Shown: positions 9,915-19,195 of the stretch, in pieces
Layout: each line of letters starts with the position of its first letter
Position numbering within the stretch: position 1 is the first letter of the stretch
Origin: Gimesia algae
GTDB lineage: Bacteria; Planctomycetota; Planctomycetia; Planctomycetales; Planctomycetaceae
Reading direction: 5' to 3'
Assembly: GCF_007746795.1 (NCBI RefSeq)
Contig: NZ_CP036343.1
Coordinates: 3,213,369-3,277,368, forward strand
DNA: 64,000 bases
Translations under genes and position numbers: made by a program
Notes under the pieces: generated by a model
Database searches by the model: none
Told to the model about the DNA's origin: nothing
Seen by the model: the letters and a program-made list of their open reading frames with translations, nothing else

Positions 9915-11774
9915 ATGAATGAAACGACACGAACACTGACATTTGCAGGAATCGCAGCGGTTGCCTTAGTCGCCGCCTATTTCGCTGACCGTGCTTCTCA
10001 ACCGGTTCAACTGACCGGTTATGAAAATGTAGGGGAAGAATTCTACCCGGATTATACAGATCCGACAGAGGCCAAATCTCTGCGAGTGGTGAGCTACAAT
10101 GAAGATCTAGCCACGTTGAAAGTCTTCAACGTCGAGTTCAAAAATGGTGCCTGGATCATTCCGTCCCATCACGACTATCCGGCGGACGCCGAGGATGAAC
10201 TGGCGGAAACTGCCACCTCACTGGTGGGCGTCGTGCGGGGTGCCCTGGAGAGCCGGCGCAAGAGTGATCATGAACGCTTTGGTGTGATTGATCCCCTGGA
10301 TGATTCCAATACCAACCTGAAGGGCCGCGGACAGAGACTGACTCTGTCCAAAGAAGGCGGCGTTGCTCTGGTGGACTTCATTATCGGAAAGGAAGTTCCC
10401 GAGCAGCCTAATGAATATTATGTTCGCAAAGTGGATGAAGACGCCGTATACCGCACGAAACTGAAAGTCGATCTCTCGTCCGAATTCTCCGACTGGATCG
10501 AGCCTGATATCCTGAAAGTAGACCGCGATCGACTGGTGGAAATTCTGATCAGCCACTATTCGATTGATGAAGCACAACAGAAAATCGTATACGAAAGTGA
10601 CAAACCTGAAGAAAACGTAACGGTGCTCACTCGCAAAAACTCAACGACCCCCTGGGAAATGCAGGGCCTGGATAAAGCGACTCAACAGCTGAATACTGCC
10701 GACGTCAATCAGCTGGTGAATACCCTGACAGACTTGAAACTTCAGGGTATCCGCCCCAAGTCGGGCGATCTTGCGGCGGGACTCAAACAATCGGGATCTT
10801 TAAAACCAAAGACTCAACTCGATCTGTTTGATCTGCAGAGCAAAGGTTTTGTGCTGGCACGAGGTCCCCAGGGTACTCCACGGCTGGCTTCCAACGAAGG
10901 GGAAGTCGTTCTGGCTACCAATCAGGGCGTGGTGTACTCCCTGTACTTTGGCGAAATCTTCACGGGTAGCACTCTCGATATCGAAGTCGGTAACAGTAAT
11001 AAAAAAGAGGATGAGAAATCAGACGAGAAACAGGATGATGCAAAATCCAGTGACGCCAAACCGTCTGAGAAAGCAGAGTCAGAAAACGGAAATGACAGTG
11101 CGCTGAAAACCAGCCGTTACCTGTTGGTGACAGTTTCATTCGATCCCTCCTTCCTCGGCGATCCGCCACAAAAGCCGGAAGCGCCTGAAAAACCAGCCGG
11201 CCTGAAAGAAAAACCGGAAACAGAAAAAAACGAGCAGGATAAAAAAGAGACCGATAAAAAAGACGCTCAGGCAGACGAGAAACCCACTCCGGAAGCCGCT
11301 TATGAAAATGCCATGAAAGCCTATCAGTCTCAACTGAAAACGTATGAGCGAAAACTGAAGGAATACGATGACAAGGTAGTCAAGGGGAAAGAACAGGCGC
11401 AAGAACTCAACGAGCGATTCGCAGACTGGTATTACGTCATCTCTGCAAACAGCTTCGAAGCCTTGAAATTGAAGCGTAAAGCCTTGGTGGAACCGATCGA
11501 AAAACCGAAAGCGGATCCAGCCAAACCAGGTACAGCGACACCCCCGTTTGGCAAACCGGTATTTCCACCAGCGGATAAAAAACCAGAACCAGCGCCTGCT
11601 AAAAAACCGGCTCCCGCAAAATCAGAGGCGCAGAAACCCGCGCCGGGACAACCTGAGAAAGATGCGTCTGCCACAGCGAAAAAACCCGCTACTGGAAAAC
11701 CAGCCAGCAAACCCGAGTCCGCGCCAAAAGAGACTCCCCCCGAGCCGAAATCGGTAACACCACCCAAAAACTGA
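9915..11774 (+). CDS. DUF4340-domain membrane-anchored protein
   Basis: A 619-residue protein with an N-terminal membrane anchor (FAGIAAVALVAAYFADRA) and a long extracytoplasmic part whose opening (FNVEFKNGAWIIPSHHDYPADAEDELAETATSLV) matches the pattern of DUF4340 proteins that accompany GldG-type ABC transporters. Two regions are low-complexity: Lys/Asp/Glu-rich about 365-475 and a Pro/Lys/Ala tail from about 505 to the end. The gene starts 84 bases after the GldFG fusion and completes the three-gene cassette. Molecular role unknown; the context suggests a periplasmic partner of the transporter. Confidence 0.8.
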   Translation: MNETTRTLTFAGIAAVALVAAYFADRASQPVQLTGYENVGEEFYPDYTDPTEAKSLRVVSYNEDLATLKVFNVEFKNGAWIIPSHHDYPADAEDELAETATSLVGVVRGALESRRKSDHERFGVIDPLDDSNTNLKGRGQRLTLSKEGGVALVDFIIGKEVPEQPNEYYVRKVDEDAVYRTKLKVDLSSEFSDWIEPDILKVDRDRLVEILISHYSIDEAQQKIVYESDKPEENVTVLTRKNSTTPWEMQGLDKATQQLNTADVNQLVNTLTDLKLQGIRPKSGDLAAGLKQSGSLKPKTQLDLFDLQSKGFVLARGPQGTPRLASNEGEVVLATNQGVVYSLYFGEIFTGSTLDIEVGNSNKKEDEKSDEKQDDAKSSDAKPSEKAESENGNDSALKTSRYLLVTVSFDPSFLGDPPQKPEAPEKPAGLKEKPETEKNEQDKKETDKKDAQADEKPTPEAAYENAMKAYQSQLKTYERKLKEYDDKVVKGKEQAQELNERFADWYYVISANSFEALKLKRKALVEPIEKPKADPAKPGTATPPFGKPVFPPADKKPEPAPAKKPAPAKSEAQKPAPGQPEKDASATAKKPATGKPASKPESAPKETPPEPKSVTPPKN

Positions 11775-11814
11775 TCATAAGACCAGTGGCAGATACCAAA
11801 AACGCATTAGATTA

Positions 11815-11891
11815 AACCATAGCGCCTCTCAATCTATTATGCTCGGTCCCAATGGCCTTGGAGACGCTACAGTAAAACTGGACACAGTCTA
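11815..11891. repeat. 77-bp dispersed repeat, copy 1
   Basis: Runs from AACCATAGCGCC to GGACACAGTCTA. An inverted copy with about six mismatches lies at 54451-54528, and the last 27-28 bases recur at 51904-51931. In the 54-kb copy TAGCGTCTC and GAGACGCTA are perfect complements, so the element can fold into a hairpin; here one base of that arm is changed. It starts 40 bases after the stop of the DUF4340 gene. The TGTCCAGTTTTACTG end (bottom strand) looks like an insertion-sequence terminus, but no transposase is attached. Confidence 0.75.
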
Positions 11892-12271
11892 AAGTCAAAG
11901 CTGTGGCAGATTTCCCATCAAATCTGTCAGCGGCTTTGGCTTTTTTGCTTTCCGCGTCGACTCTGTTCCGGTTAGGTAAACTTTACCGTCGATGTTCCAG
12001 TTATTCAGATGATTCGGGTCGAATCGATCATAGAAGTTCCCCACATCACTCCGATAAAGCTTAATGAATGATTTATGACGATCCGACCTGAACCCAGGCT
12101 GTTCGTCGCTGCATGCAGCTATTTCACATTGAGCAAAACTGTGACTGTCATGCCCTGAATCATTCAAATGCGTTCAGATCAGTTGCTCACTTTTAACCGG
12201 GTCATCACGTTTTTACTACATAAGTTCAGCTGTCAGGGATGACAGTTCAGACTTGTGAAGGAGTCACAGAT
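11892..12271. other. Intergenic region, possible gene remnant on the minus strand
   Basis: Between repeat copy 1 and the thioredoxin gene. A 90-codon minus-strand ORF (12167-11895) has protein-like composition near its end (VGNFYDRFDPNHLNNWNIDG) but no good ribosome binding site and no family I recognise. It might be the tail of a decayed gene. It is not called as a gene. Confidence 0.25.
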
Positions 12272-12757
12272 ATGAAAAGACTTCCCAAACAGATTCAATG
12301 GGTTTTTATTGGTTTTTCGATCGTTGCCCTGGTCGGCATTTCAATCGAATTATCGAAAGCCGATACTAAGACTGCAGATACGATCAAGTGGCATACCGAT
12401 CTGGAATCGGCTCATCAGGCCTCACTGAAGAGCAATAAGCCTGTTTTGATCGTGTTTGATGCCAGCTGGTGCACTTACTGCCGCAAACTGGAACAGGAGA
12501 CGCTTTCCGATCCACGAATGTCCCGCTACCTGAATCAGGCGTTTGAGCCCGTCCATCTGGATTTCGACAAAGACCGTAAAATTGCCGATGTTTTGAAGGT
12601 CAAATCGATCCCCTGCACAGTGGTTTTGAGTTCAGAAGCAGATCTGCTGGCCCGCCAGGTAGGTTATGCCAAAGTTCCCAAATACCATTCCATGCTGGAA
12701 AAAGCTCGCAAATTGCAGGCTGTGATCCACCATATCGAATACTCGGACAGTCAGTGA
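12272..12757 (+). CDS. Exported thioredoxin-like protein
   Basis: A 161-residue protein with an N-terminal signal or anchor (IQWVFIGFSIVALVGISIEL) and a thioredoxin fold bearing the redox motif WCTYC in VLIVFDASWCTYCRKLEQET, plus the cis-Pro region VKSIPCTVVL. It most likely reduces or isomerises disulfides outside the cytoplasm. The start at 12272 is chosen because GAAGGAG lies 9 bases upstream and the hydrophobic leader then begins properly; the in-frame start at 12239 would only add polar residues. No obvious partner gene adjacent. Confidence 0.85.
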   Translation: MKRLPKQIQWVFIGFSIVALVGISIELSKADTKTADTIKWHTDLESAHQASLKSNKPVLIVFDASWCTYCRKLEQETLSDPRMSRYLNQAFEPVHLDFDKDRKIADVLKVKSIPCTVVLSSEADLLARQVGYAKVPKYHSMLEKARKLQAVIHHIEYSDSQ

Positions 12758-12830
12758 TTTCCCTGAGATATAAAAATTCGGTACAGGCGCAAATCTTGAA
12801 AAAACTCTACGGAACGTGTACTTTGCGCAT

Positions 12831-14282
12831 ATGAATAAAAGCAAAGAGCCGTTTGGCATCAATCCGTCGGGTGAAGGTGACTCCTGGGAGTCTCTCGCAG
12901 GTGATCTGTTTGGCATCGATTTTGACCAGCAGGTTGAGCCGCTGCCCATTGACTTTGAAGATGATCTCGCAGAAGACGAGGACTCCTCGGAACAGGCTGA
13001 GGAGCCTAAGCCCACTGACAAGGAGGTTGTCGAAGCTCCGGTAGCAGCGAAGTCCGTGGAGCGAGAAGACGACGACGACGATCAGTTCTTCGGTGATTCG
13101 ATCTTTGATGACGACGATGATGCACCTGCCTCCCAAAGCACAAAAAAAGTCCCCGTCCAGGAGCTGGACTCCGGAATCGGCTTCGATGAAGAGGACGACG
13201 AAGACGACTTTGAAGAAGAAGATGATGATGATGATGACATCATCGCTGCTTTTGATGACGAAGACGACGATGAAGAAGATGATGAAGTCGAAGAAGACTT
13301 TGCTCCCGCTGCCCCGCTGAAGGAAGCAGCGTCATCCGAAGATGAGGATGACACCTACTGGGATGCGCTGGATGGCTGGAACTGGGACGAAGATGATTCC
13401 CCACGTTCCCGAAAAGAAGTCCCGGTTGTCGCCAGCGATGAGGATGACGACGAGGAAGAGGAAGTCGCCGAGATTAAAAAGCCTGCTGTCAAAGAGCAGA
13501 AGAAGCCTCGTCCCGAAAAGAAAAAGAAACCTGCCCCGCAGCAAGTCACTGCCCGGACAGACGAACGACTTGATGATGATAACGAGTTTGGTTTCGGACT
13601 TATTTCAGAAGAGGTTGCCTTCCAGCAGGAAGCATTCGATGCCGATGAAGATGACGACGATGAGGAAGAGCAGAATAAAGCGGTAGCAGAAACAGCTGCA
13701 GAAGCAGACAGTGAAACCGAGGGTGAAGAAGAAACAGCGGAAACCAAACGTCCCCGTCGACGTCGCCGACGCCGACGCTCTCGCTCCCGCAAGGCTGAAG
13801 AAACAACGGATTCATCAGAAGAAAAAACTGAAGACGCCGAGCAGGAAGTCCAGGCGGAAAGTGATGAACCCGATGCGGACAAAGAGGACGATTCCGAAGA
13901 CGAACAGAAACCAAAACGTCCGCGACGTCGATCCCGTAGACGTAAGAGCGAAGTAACTGCTGATTCTCCTGAATCTGCCGAAGACGATAAAAGCGAACTC
14001 GATTCTGAATCAGCAGACGCAGATGAATCGACTAATCCGACAAAACAGGACGTCGAAAACAAATATCCGAACGTCCCCAGTTGGGAAGAAGCCATTTCCT
14101 ATCTGTTGAACCCGAAGCTGGTCGGTGGCAAAAGTGATAAGGATGAAGATCCTAAAAATCCACCGGCAGGCGAAGCGGATGACCAGAGTCGCAGACGTCC
14201 TAAAAGAAGACGTTCTTCCAGCAAACGGAGCGGGGGCGGAAGTGGAAGCGGTAACCGAAGCCAGGCCCCTAAAAAAACATAA
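12831..14282 (+). CDS. Very acidic, disordered protein with Arg-rich clusters
   Basis: 483 residues from the ATG at 12831 (an in-frame start at 12816 is also possible). I do not recognise the family. The first 300 residues are dominated by runs of Asp and Glu (up to five or six Asp in a row), with Lys/Pro patches. The second half carries two basic clusters (RPRRRRRRRRSRSRK and RPRRRSRRRK) and a final Arg/Ser/Gly tail (KRRRSSSKRSGGGSGSG). A short ordered-looking segment, NKYPNVPSWEEAISYLLNPK, sits about residues 410-430. Arg-rich blocks of this type are common in RNA-binding tails, so RNA or ribosome association is possible but unproven. Third-position bias and the following panC support real coding. 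Confidence 0.75.
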   Translation: MNKSKEPFGINPSGEGDSWESLAGDLFGIDFDQQVEPLPIDFEDDLAEDEDSSEQAEEPKPTDKEVVEAPVAAKSVEREDDDDDQFFGDSIFDDDDDAPASQSTKKVPVQELDSGIGFDEEDDEDDFEEEDDDDDDIIAAFDDEDDDEEDDEVEEDFAPAAPLKEAASSEDEDDTYWDALDGWNWDEDDSPRSRKEVPVVASDEDDDEEEEVAEIKKPAVKEQKKPRPEKKKKPAPQQVTARTDERLDDDNEFGFGLISEEVAFQQEAFDADEDDDDEEEQNKAVAETAAEADSETEGEEETAETKRPRRRRRRRRSRSRKAEETTDSSEEKTEDAEQEVQAESDEPDADKEDDSEDEQKPKRPRRRSRRRKSEVTADSPESAEDDKSELDSESADADESTNPTKQDVENKYPNVPSWEEAISYLLNPKLVGGKSDKDEDPKNPPAGEADDQSRRRPKRRRSSSKRSGGGSGSGNRSQAPKKT

Positions 14283-14360
14283 TCAAAACCAAACAGTATC
14301 TACCAGGCTGAATCATCTGGCCTGAAGTGGCCTTTGAGCCCGTCCTGAAAGTTTTCGATC

Positions 14361-15233
14361 ATGTCTGATCTGACTCTGGAAACGGTGAGTGAGATTCCTG
14401 CGCTGCGGGAGCGGGTCAAATCGCGTCGTCAGCAGGGCGCAACAATCGGCTTTGTGCCCACCATGGGTGCGCTGCATGCGGGACATACCAGTCTCATTGA
14501 AGCAGCCGGGGCTGACTGTGATTTTGTCGTCGTCTCAATCTTTGTCAACCCGACCCAGTTTGGACCTGATGAAGACTTTGAAAAATACCCGCGCGTGCTG
14601 GAACAGGATCTGGCAAAATGTGCGGCGGCCGGCGCGGACCTCGTGTGGACCCCGGATACCAGCAGCATGTACCCTGACGGGTTTTCAACGCATGTGACTG
14701 TCAAGGCACTCTCGCGCATCCTGGAAGGAGCCACCCGCACCAATCATTTCCAGGGTGTGACCACTGTTGTCACCAAGCTGCTGTTAAGCTGCCTGCCGGA
14801 TATCGCTTATTTTGGCGCGAAAGATTTCCAGCAACAGGCCATTATTCGCAGGATGTGCCTCGATTTGAACATTCCCGTAGAGATCAAAACCTGTCCCATT
14901 ATCCGCGATACAGACGGGCTGGCACTTAGCAGCCGGAACGCCTATCTTTCTGCAGCAGAGCGCGAAGCAGGCTTATCCCTTTCCCGCGCCCTGCGACTGG
15001 CGGAAGAAAAAATCGCTGCCGGCGAAACGGATCTCGAGCAGATCAAAACTGCCATGCATGAGCTGTTACAGGCCACGCCGTTATTAAAACTGGACTACGC
15101 CACCATCGTTGATCCCATGACACTGGAAGACATCACCACCATTCAACCCGCGATGGTCGCGCTGATTGCAGCCTGGGTCGGCGCCACTCGTTTGATCGAT
15201 AACTGCCAGATCAATCCCGCTTCTCCAGGCTGA
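14361..15233 (+). CDS. panC: Pantoate--beta-alanine ligase
   Basis: Joins pantoate and beta-alanine with ATP to make pantothenate, a coenzyme A precursor; cytoplasmic. The ATP-binding HIGH-like signature is VPTMGALHAGHTSLIE near residue 30. FVNPTQFGPDEDFEKYPR follows, then the KMSKS-like IRDTDGLALSSRNAYLS near residue 185. The 290-residue length is normal for the family. The gene stands between the acidic protein and the sigma factor, 78 bases after the former, with no other coenzyme A gene in view. Confidence 0.96.
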   Translation: MSDLTLETVSEIPALRERVKSRRQQGATIGFVPTMGALHAGHTSLIEAAGADCDFVVVSIFVNPTQFGPDEDFEKYPRVLEQDLAKCAAAGADLVWTPDTSSMYPDGFSTHVTVKALSRILEGATRTNHFQGVTTVVTKLLLSCLPDIAYFGAKDFQQQAIIRRMCLDLNIPVEIKTCPIIRDTDGLALSSRNAYLSAAEREAGLSLSRALRLAEEKIAAGETDLEQIKTAMHELLQATPLLKLDYATIVDPMTLEDITTIQPAMVALIAAWVGATRLIDNCQINPASPG

Positions 15234-15379
15234 TTCCTGAGCCACCTGCTGATTTGATATTGACGTAAGCTGCTGAAAAGTAAGAAGATAGACGTTAAAC
15301 TAATCGTTTTTCGCGGAAAATCCCGGTTTTTCTCAAACCAGGGGAACTTCGTTTCCCCCCGGATCGTCCAAGAGGTACT

Positions 15380-16003
15380 GTGACCAACAATGATCAATAC
15401 CTGATTCAAGAATGTTTGGCAGGTCGTACCGAGGCGTTTGATCAACTGGTTCTGAAATATCAGGACCGCCTGTTTCGAACCCTGGTGCGGATTCTGGGCT
15501 CCAGCGATGATGCGCGCGATGCCGCCCAGGAAGGTTTTACCCAGGCCTTTTTTAAATTGAAAACGTTCCGAGGGACAGCCGCCTTTTATTCCTGGCTGTT
15601 TCGCATTTCTTTTAATGCCGCGATTACTCAGAAACGAAAAACCAAACGAACCTCCACAACAATTGATCCACAAGACAATCCGGCCAGTACCTGGCTGGTC
15701 GATACACACCCCGAAAACCATCCTCCCGAAGTCGCGGAACTCGCTGAGCGAAAAAAACTGGTTCATCAGGCATTGAACGAGCTACAGGAAGAATATCGCA
15801 CGCCTTTAATCCTGCGGGAACTGGAAGGCATGTCGTACGGGGAAATTGCCGAAATTACGGAGATCCCATTAGGAACCGTCAGGAGCCGAATTTTCAGAGG
15901 AAGGAATGAACTAAAACAGAAGCTGAGCACGTTGTTTCAGGATGAACCTGTGACACGTGTTTCCGAGTCTGACCATGAGTCATCGATAAGTGAAACCAAA
16001 TGA
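15380..16003 (+). CDS. ECF-type RNA polymerase sigma factor
   Basis: A 207-residue group IV sigma factor. Region 2 is AFDQLVLKYQDRLFRTLVRI...DARDAAQEGFTQAFFKLKTF and contains the -10 recognition helix; region 4 is NELQEEYRTPLILRELEGMSYGEIAEITEIPLGTVRSRIFRGR with the HTH near residues 150-180. Start is the GTG at 15380, preceded by AAGAGGTACT. The stop overlaps the start of the next gene (ATGA at 16000), the usual arrangement of sigma and anti-sigma. The about 20-residue Ser/Glu tail after region 4 is not conserved in the family as I know it. Confidence 0.93.
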   Translation: MTNNDQYLIQECLAGRTEAFDQLVLKYQDRLFRTLVRILGSSDDARDAAQEGFTQAFFKLKTFRGTAAFYSWLFRISFNAAITQKRKTKRTSTTIDPQDNPASTWLVDTHPENHPPEVAELAERKKLVHQALNELQEEYRTPLILRELEGMSYGEIAEITEIPLGTVRSRIFRGRNELKQKLSTLFQDEPVTRVSESDHESSISETK

Positions 16004-17619
16004 GCAGCCAACCCCCCTTTAACGAAAATCTGTCCGCCTACTTCGATCATGAAGTTTCCCCCGAGGAACGTCTTGAGTTGGAGTCACATCTGGAGCAGTC
16101 CAGTGCCGCGCGACAGGAACTGCACGAGCTCGGCGAACTCTCCCGCCTGCTGCAGGAGACCGCGACGGAATCGGCGCCTCCCGAACTGGCGCCTTCCATT
16201 CGTCGTCGCATTGAACAGGAAACCCTGCTTGCTTCCCCCGAAACAGTACCGGTCAAACGCGTACCATCAATGTTGCGTTACCGGATTGCCGTCGCCATCA
16301 GCGCCTGCTCTTCCGTGGCTGCGCTGGTCTTATTTGTGTTGCTGTTGAATACCAGCCCCCCGGAAACCACCTGGCAACTCTCGCAGGCAGATCATATGGT
16401 ACTGCAACCAACTGCAGAATCTTCCTTCGGCACAATGGGCGATCAGGATAAAAAACTGGTTTCTGCTCGATCAAATCAATTCAATATCCAGACAGGAACA
16501 GATATTGGACCAGCCGGCCAGCCGCATCCTGTTTCCTCAGTCGAACTTCAGTTGGACAAGCGGGAATTGCAGCTCCCTAAAGTGGAAGTGGAAGAGAAAC
16601 TGGTAATGCAGTCTCCGAACGAAAAATCGTCTGCCGACTTTTCCGTGCATAATACGCTGACTGAACTGAATTCCGCAGTAAAACAACACAAATCGCCAGC
16701 GCAGGGTCTGGCTGCCTCTACAGGGATTCCCAGCCATATTCCGCTGGATTCGATCCGCATTGGAGATGTGTTGCCTTACTTCCGGGATATTGACGGCAAA
16801 GTGGCTGTGATCGAAGTTCGCGTCGTCGATGTCAAACAGGCTCTGGGAACGATGGAACTCCTGTTGGCACAAAACAATATCCCCGTCGATCAACAGAAAC
16901 AGTCGGAAGTCGAGCGTCAACTGCAGCGCACACAATCGCTGGAATATAGTACTGCAGACTCTAAACAACTGGCTGGCCAAAGCAAATCTGAGACGGACCA
17001 GCAGTTATTTGCTGTCTACGTGGAAGCCACCGATGCACAACTGGCTTCCACTCTGGAAGAATTTCAACGGGACCTCAAACAAGATCAGATGCTGAGCCTC
17101 GCATTGCAGCCGGCGATTACAGAACAATCCCTCAAAGAAGAAGTGGCCAGCCTGCCTCAACTGCTGGCTCGGCAGCCTGAAACAAAACAAGAACGTCCTG
17201 CAGCGAAGTCAACTTCTTCAGCGCTGCTGCCTGAAGTAGAGAATTCTGACCAGTACAGTAAGAATCCGACAGGCCCTAAAACTGTAACGGAGAGACTTGC
17301 ACAAACCAAACCTCCGGCCAAAGGTATTCCGCAACGCTCTTACCAGATGCGCTACCGGATGCAGGTTCCTGCTGAGAATGAACCTGATCTTAAGCAGATG
17401 GCGCGATCCAACCTGCTTAAGAAAAAGGATTCTGAGCATCCATTCAAATCAGCAACGGATGCGCCCCTGATGGCGTCTAAGCCTCTCGACGACAGTCCTG
17501 CAATGCCCCGCCTGGTTCCGCAAAATTCCGCCGGAAAATTGCTCTCAGAGGCACCCGTTAAAGTCCTGTTTGTCTTTAAAAATCCGGAAACTCCCGCGCT
17601 CCCCACCGCTCCCCAGTAA
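16000..17619 (+). CDS. Membrane anti-sigma factor, partner of the upstream ECF sigma
   Basis: A 539-residue protein translationally coupled to the sigma gene by ATGA. Residues 1-80 resemble an anti-sigma domain in shape (NLSAYFDHEVSPEERLELESHLEQS), but the His/Cys zinc ligands of the ZAS type are absent apart from His. One membrane helix follows (RIAVAISACSSVAALVLFVLLLN, about residues 92-115). The remaining 420 residues would lie outside the cytoplasm, with a possible compact domain (IRIGDVLPYFRDIDGKVAVIEVRVVDV...) and Gln/Pro/Lys-rich linkers. Inferred role: hold the sigma factor at the membrane until an envelope signal releases it. Confidence 0.8.
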   Translation: MSSQPPFNENLSAYFDHEVSPEERLELESHLEQSSAARQELHELGELSRLLQETATESAPPELAPSIRRRIEQETLLASPETVPVKRVPSMLRYRIAVAISACSSVAALVLFVLLLNTSPPETTWQLSQADHMVLQPTAESSFGTMGDQDKKLVSARSNQFNIQTGTDIGPAGQPHPVSSVELQLDKRELQLPKVEVEEKLVMQSPNEKSSADFSVHNTLTELNSAVKQHKSPAQGLAASTGIPSHIPLDSIRIGDVLPYFRDIDGKVAVIEVRVVDVKQALGTMELLLAQNNIPVDQQKQSEVERQLQRTQSLEYSTADSKQLAGQSKSETDQQLFAVYVEATDAQLASTLEEFQRDLKQDQMLSLALQPAITEQSLKEEVASLPQLLARQPETKQERPAAKSTSSALLPEVENSDQYSKNPTGPKTVTERLAQTKPPAKGIPQRSYQMRYRMQVPAENEPDLKQMARSNLLKKKDSEHPFKSATDAPLMASKPLDDSPAMPRLVPQNSAGKLLSEAPVKVLFVFKNPETPALPTAPQ

Positions 17620-17662
17620 CGGGCAGCGGTGCAGCAGCGGAGAACTTCGTTTCTGAGCGGGC

Positions 17663-18703
17663 TTATTTCGCAGAACCAACGCGTCCTTTGGTTTTTGTGG
17701 GAATCCGAACCAGGTAGGTGTCTGCGGTCAGATACAGAACCGTACCATCGTTCCCCCAGGCACAGTTGGCTGTCCGTTCGCCCGTACTGATGCGTCCCAG
17801 CAGTTTGCCTTCAGGAGTGAAGATGTAACAGCCTCCTGGTCCGGTGGCAAACAGATTTCCATTAACGTCTGTTTTGAGTCCATCAGGCAGACCAGGCAGT
17901 TTGCCGACTTTGTCAGTGACATCATAAAAGACTTTGCTCGCTCCCAGTGTGCCGTCTTTATTGACGGGGAACGCTTTCCAGAGTGCCGCCTCGGGATCAG
18001 ACTGGGCAACATACAATGTTTTTTCATCGGGTGAAAACGCAATCCCGTTCGGACGTGTCATCTCTTTGGTCAGTAATGTCAGTGTGCCATCCGTCGCCAG
18101 GCGATAGACGCCACAGAAATCCAGTTCACGTCGCGGGTCGTCATAGCGGTTGGGCAGTCCGTAAGGGGGATCCGTGAAATACAGATCGCCGTTGGATTTG
18201 AAGACACCATCATTGGGACTGTTTAACCGCTTGCCCATGTAGTTATCAACCAGCGTTCGTTTGCCGCCTTCTTTGGTCAAAACAGAGACGCGGCGGTCAC
18301 CGTGCTCACAGGACACCAGGCGGCCTTGGGGATCGAGAAACAGACCATTGCAGCCTGGTTCAGATCCGTAGGGAGTGACTCCCGTGTAACCAGAGGGTTT
18401 CATGAACAGTGATGCCCCTGCCCCTTCTTTCCATTTCATGACAGAGTTGCGGGGAATGTCAGAAAACAACAGAAATCCGTCCGTGGCATTTCCCATCCAG
18501 ACCGGGCCTTCCGTCCAGTCGAAGCCGGACGAGAGAACCTCAATCCGGGCATTCTTGTCCAGGAGATCATCCAGGCCGGGATCGACGCGGACGACTTCTC
18601 CCAGCGTGGGATAATTGGTGGAATCCTGAGCAGATAGTTCTGGCTGATAAAGGCTCAAAACGCAGGTTGCTAGAATCATGCAGGTGAATCTAATGGTTTT
18701 CAT
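17663..18703 (-). CDS. Secreted SMP-30/gluconolactonase-family protein
   Basis: 346 residues starting with a signal peptide (MKTIRFTCMILATCVLSL...LSAQ). The rest is a six-bladed beta-propeller of the SMP-30/gluconolaconase/LRE type: GFDWTEGPVWMGNATDGFLLFSD, GCNGLFLDPQGRLVSCEHGDRRV, LNSPNDGVFKSNGDLYFTDPPYG (metal site Asn/Asp) and NGIAFSPDEKTLYVAQSD are typical. Predicted lactone or sugar-acid ester hydrolase outside the cytoplasm. The true substrate cannot be told from sequence. It converges on the anti-sigma gene (43 bases apart). Confidence 0.88.
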   Translation of the reverse strand: MKTIRFTCMILATCVLSLYQPELSAQDSTNYPTLGEVVRVDPGLDDLLDKNARIEVLSSGFDWTEGPVWMGNATDGFLLFSDIPRNSVMKWKEGAGASLFMKPSGYTGVTPYGSEPGCNGLFLDPQGRLVSCEHGDRRVSVLTKEGGKRTLVDNYMGKRLNSPNDGVFKSNGDLYFTDPPYGLPNRYDDPRRELDFCGVYRLATDGTLTLLTKEMTRPNGIAFSPDEKTLYVAQSDPEAALWKAFPVNKDGTLGASKVFYDVTDKVGKLPGLPDGLKTDVNGNLFATGPGGCYIFTPEGKLLGRISTGERTANCAWGNDGTVLYLTADTYLVRIPTKTKGRVGSAK

Positions 18704-18951
18704 GCTTTTTCCCTATTTTTCAGATAGATCAGTGTGACTTGATACGGGAACTTAAGAGGGTTCAATTCTACAGATTCTCCGCAAGAGATGCACGTATAGA
18801 GGAAATATTCCTGATTCCGGGGCTTGGAATACTTGCATCCCGAAAACAGCTTCGATAACGTAGCACATGATCCAGTTGTCATGACTGAGAGACTTTTCAG
18901 CGATTTGATAATTGGTTAGAATCAGATCGACTCTGGTCAGATCACCACTAT

Positions 18952-19026
18952 GGTGGGTATAGCTCAGTTGGTTAGAGCGCCGGATTGTGATTCCGGAGGT
19001 CGCGGGTTCAAATCCCGTTACTCACC
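18952..19026 (+). tRNA. tRNA-His (anticodon GTG)
   Basis: Full cloverleaf. The acceptor arm GTGGGTA pairs with TACTCAC, and an extra 5' G (18952) faces C73, the hallmark of tRNA-His. D arm GCTCAGTTGGTTAGAGC; anticodon arm CCGGATTGTGATTCCGG with GTG; T arm around GGGTTCAAATCCC. The 3' CCA is not encoded. Confidence 0.97.
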
Positions 19027-19195
19027 CTTTTCTTCTCTCTCCTGCAGAATCACGTGATCAGCTTTCCTGGCTGCATCATCGGCTCTTATTCTCTGCCCTG
19101 TTCATCAAAGCCGTTTCGATTCTGAAACCCGGATACCTGAATGAATGTAACACCAGAAATTCTCCAGCCTGTTTTGAATCACGGATGCCATCATT

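Noticed and set aside
13082-14095. Two Ser-rich minus-strand ORFs (13354-13082 and 14095-13355)
   Set aside because: Complement of Asp/Glu codons gives Ser-rich frames; the plus-strand acidic protein has a proper start and neighbours.
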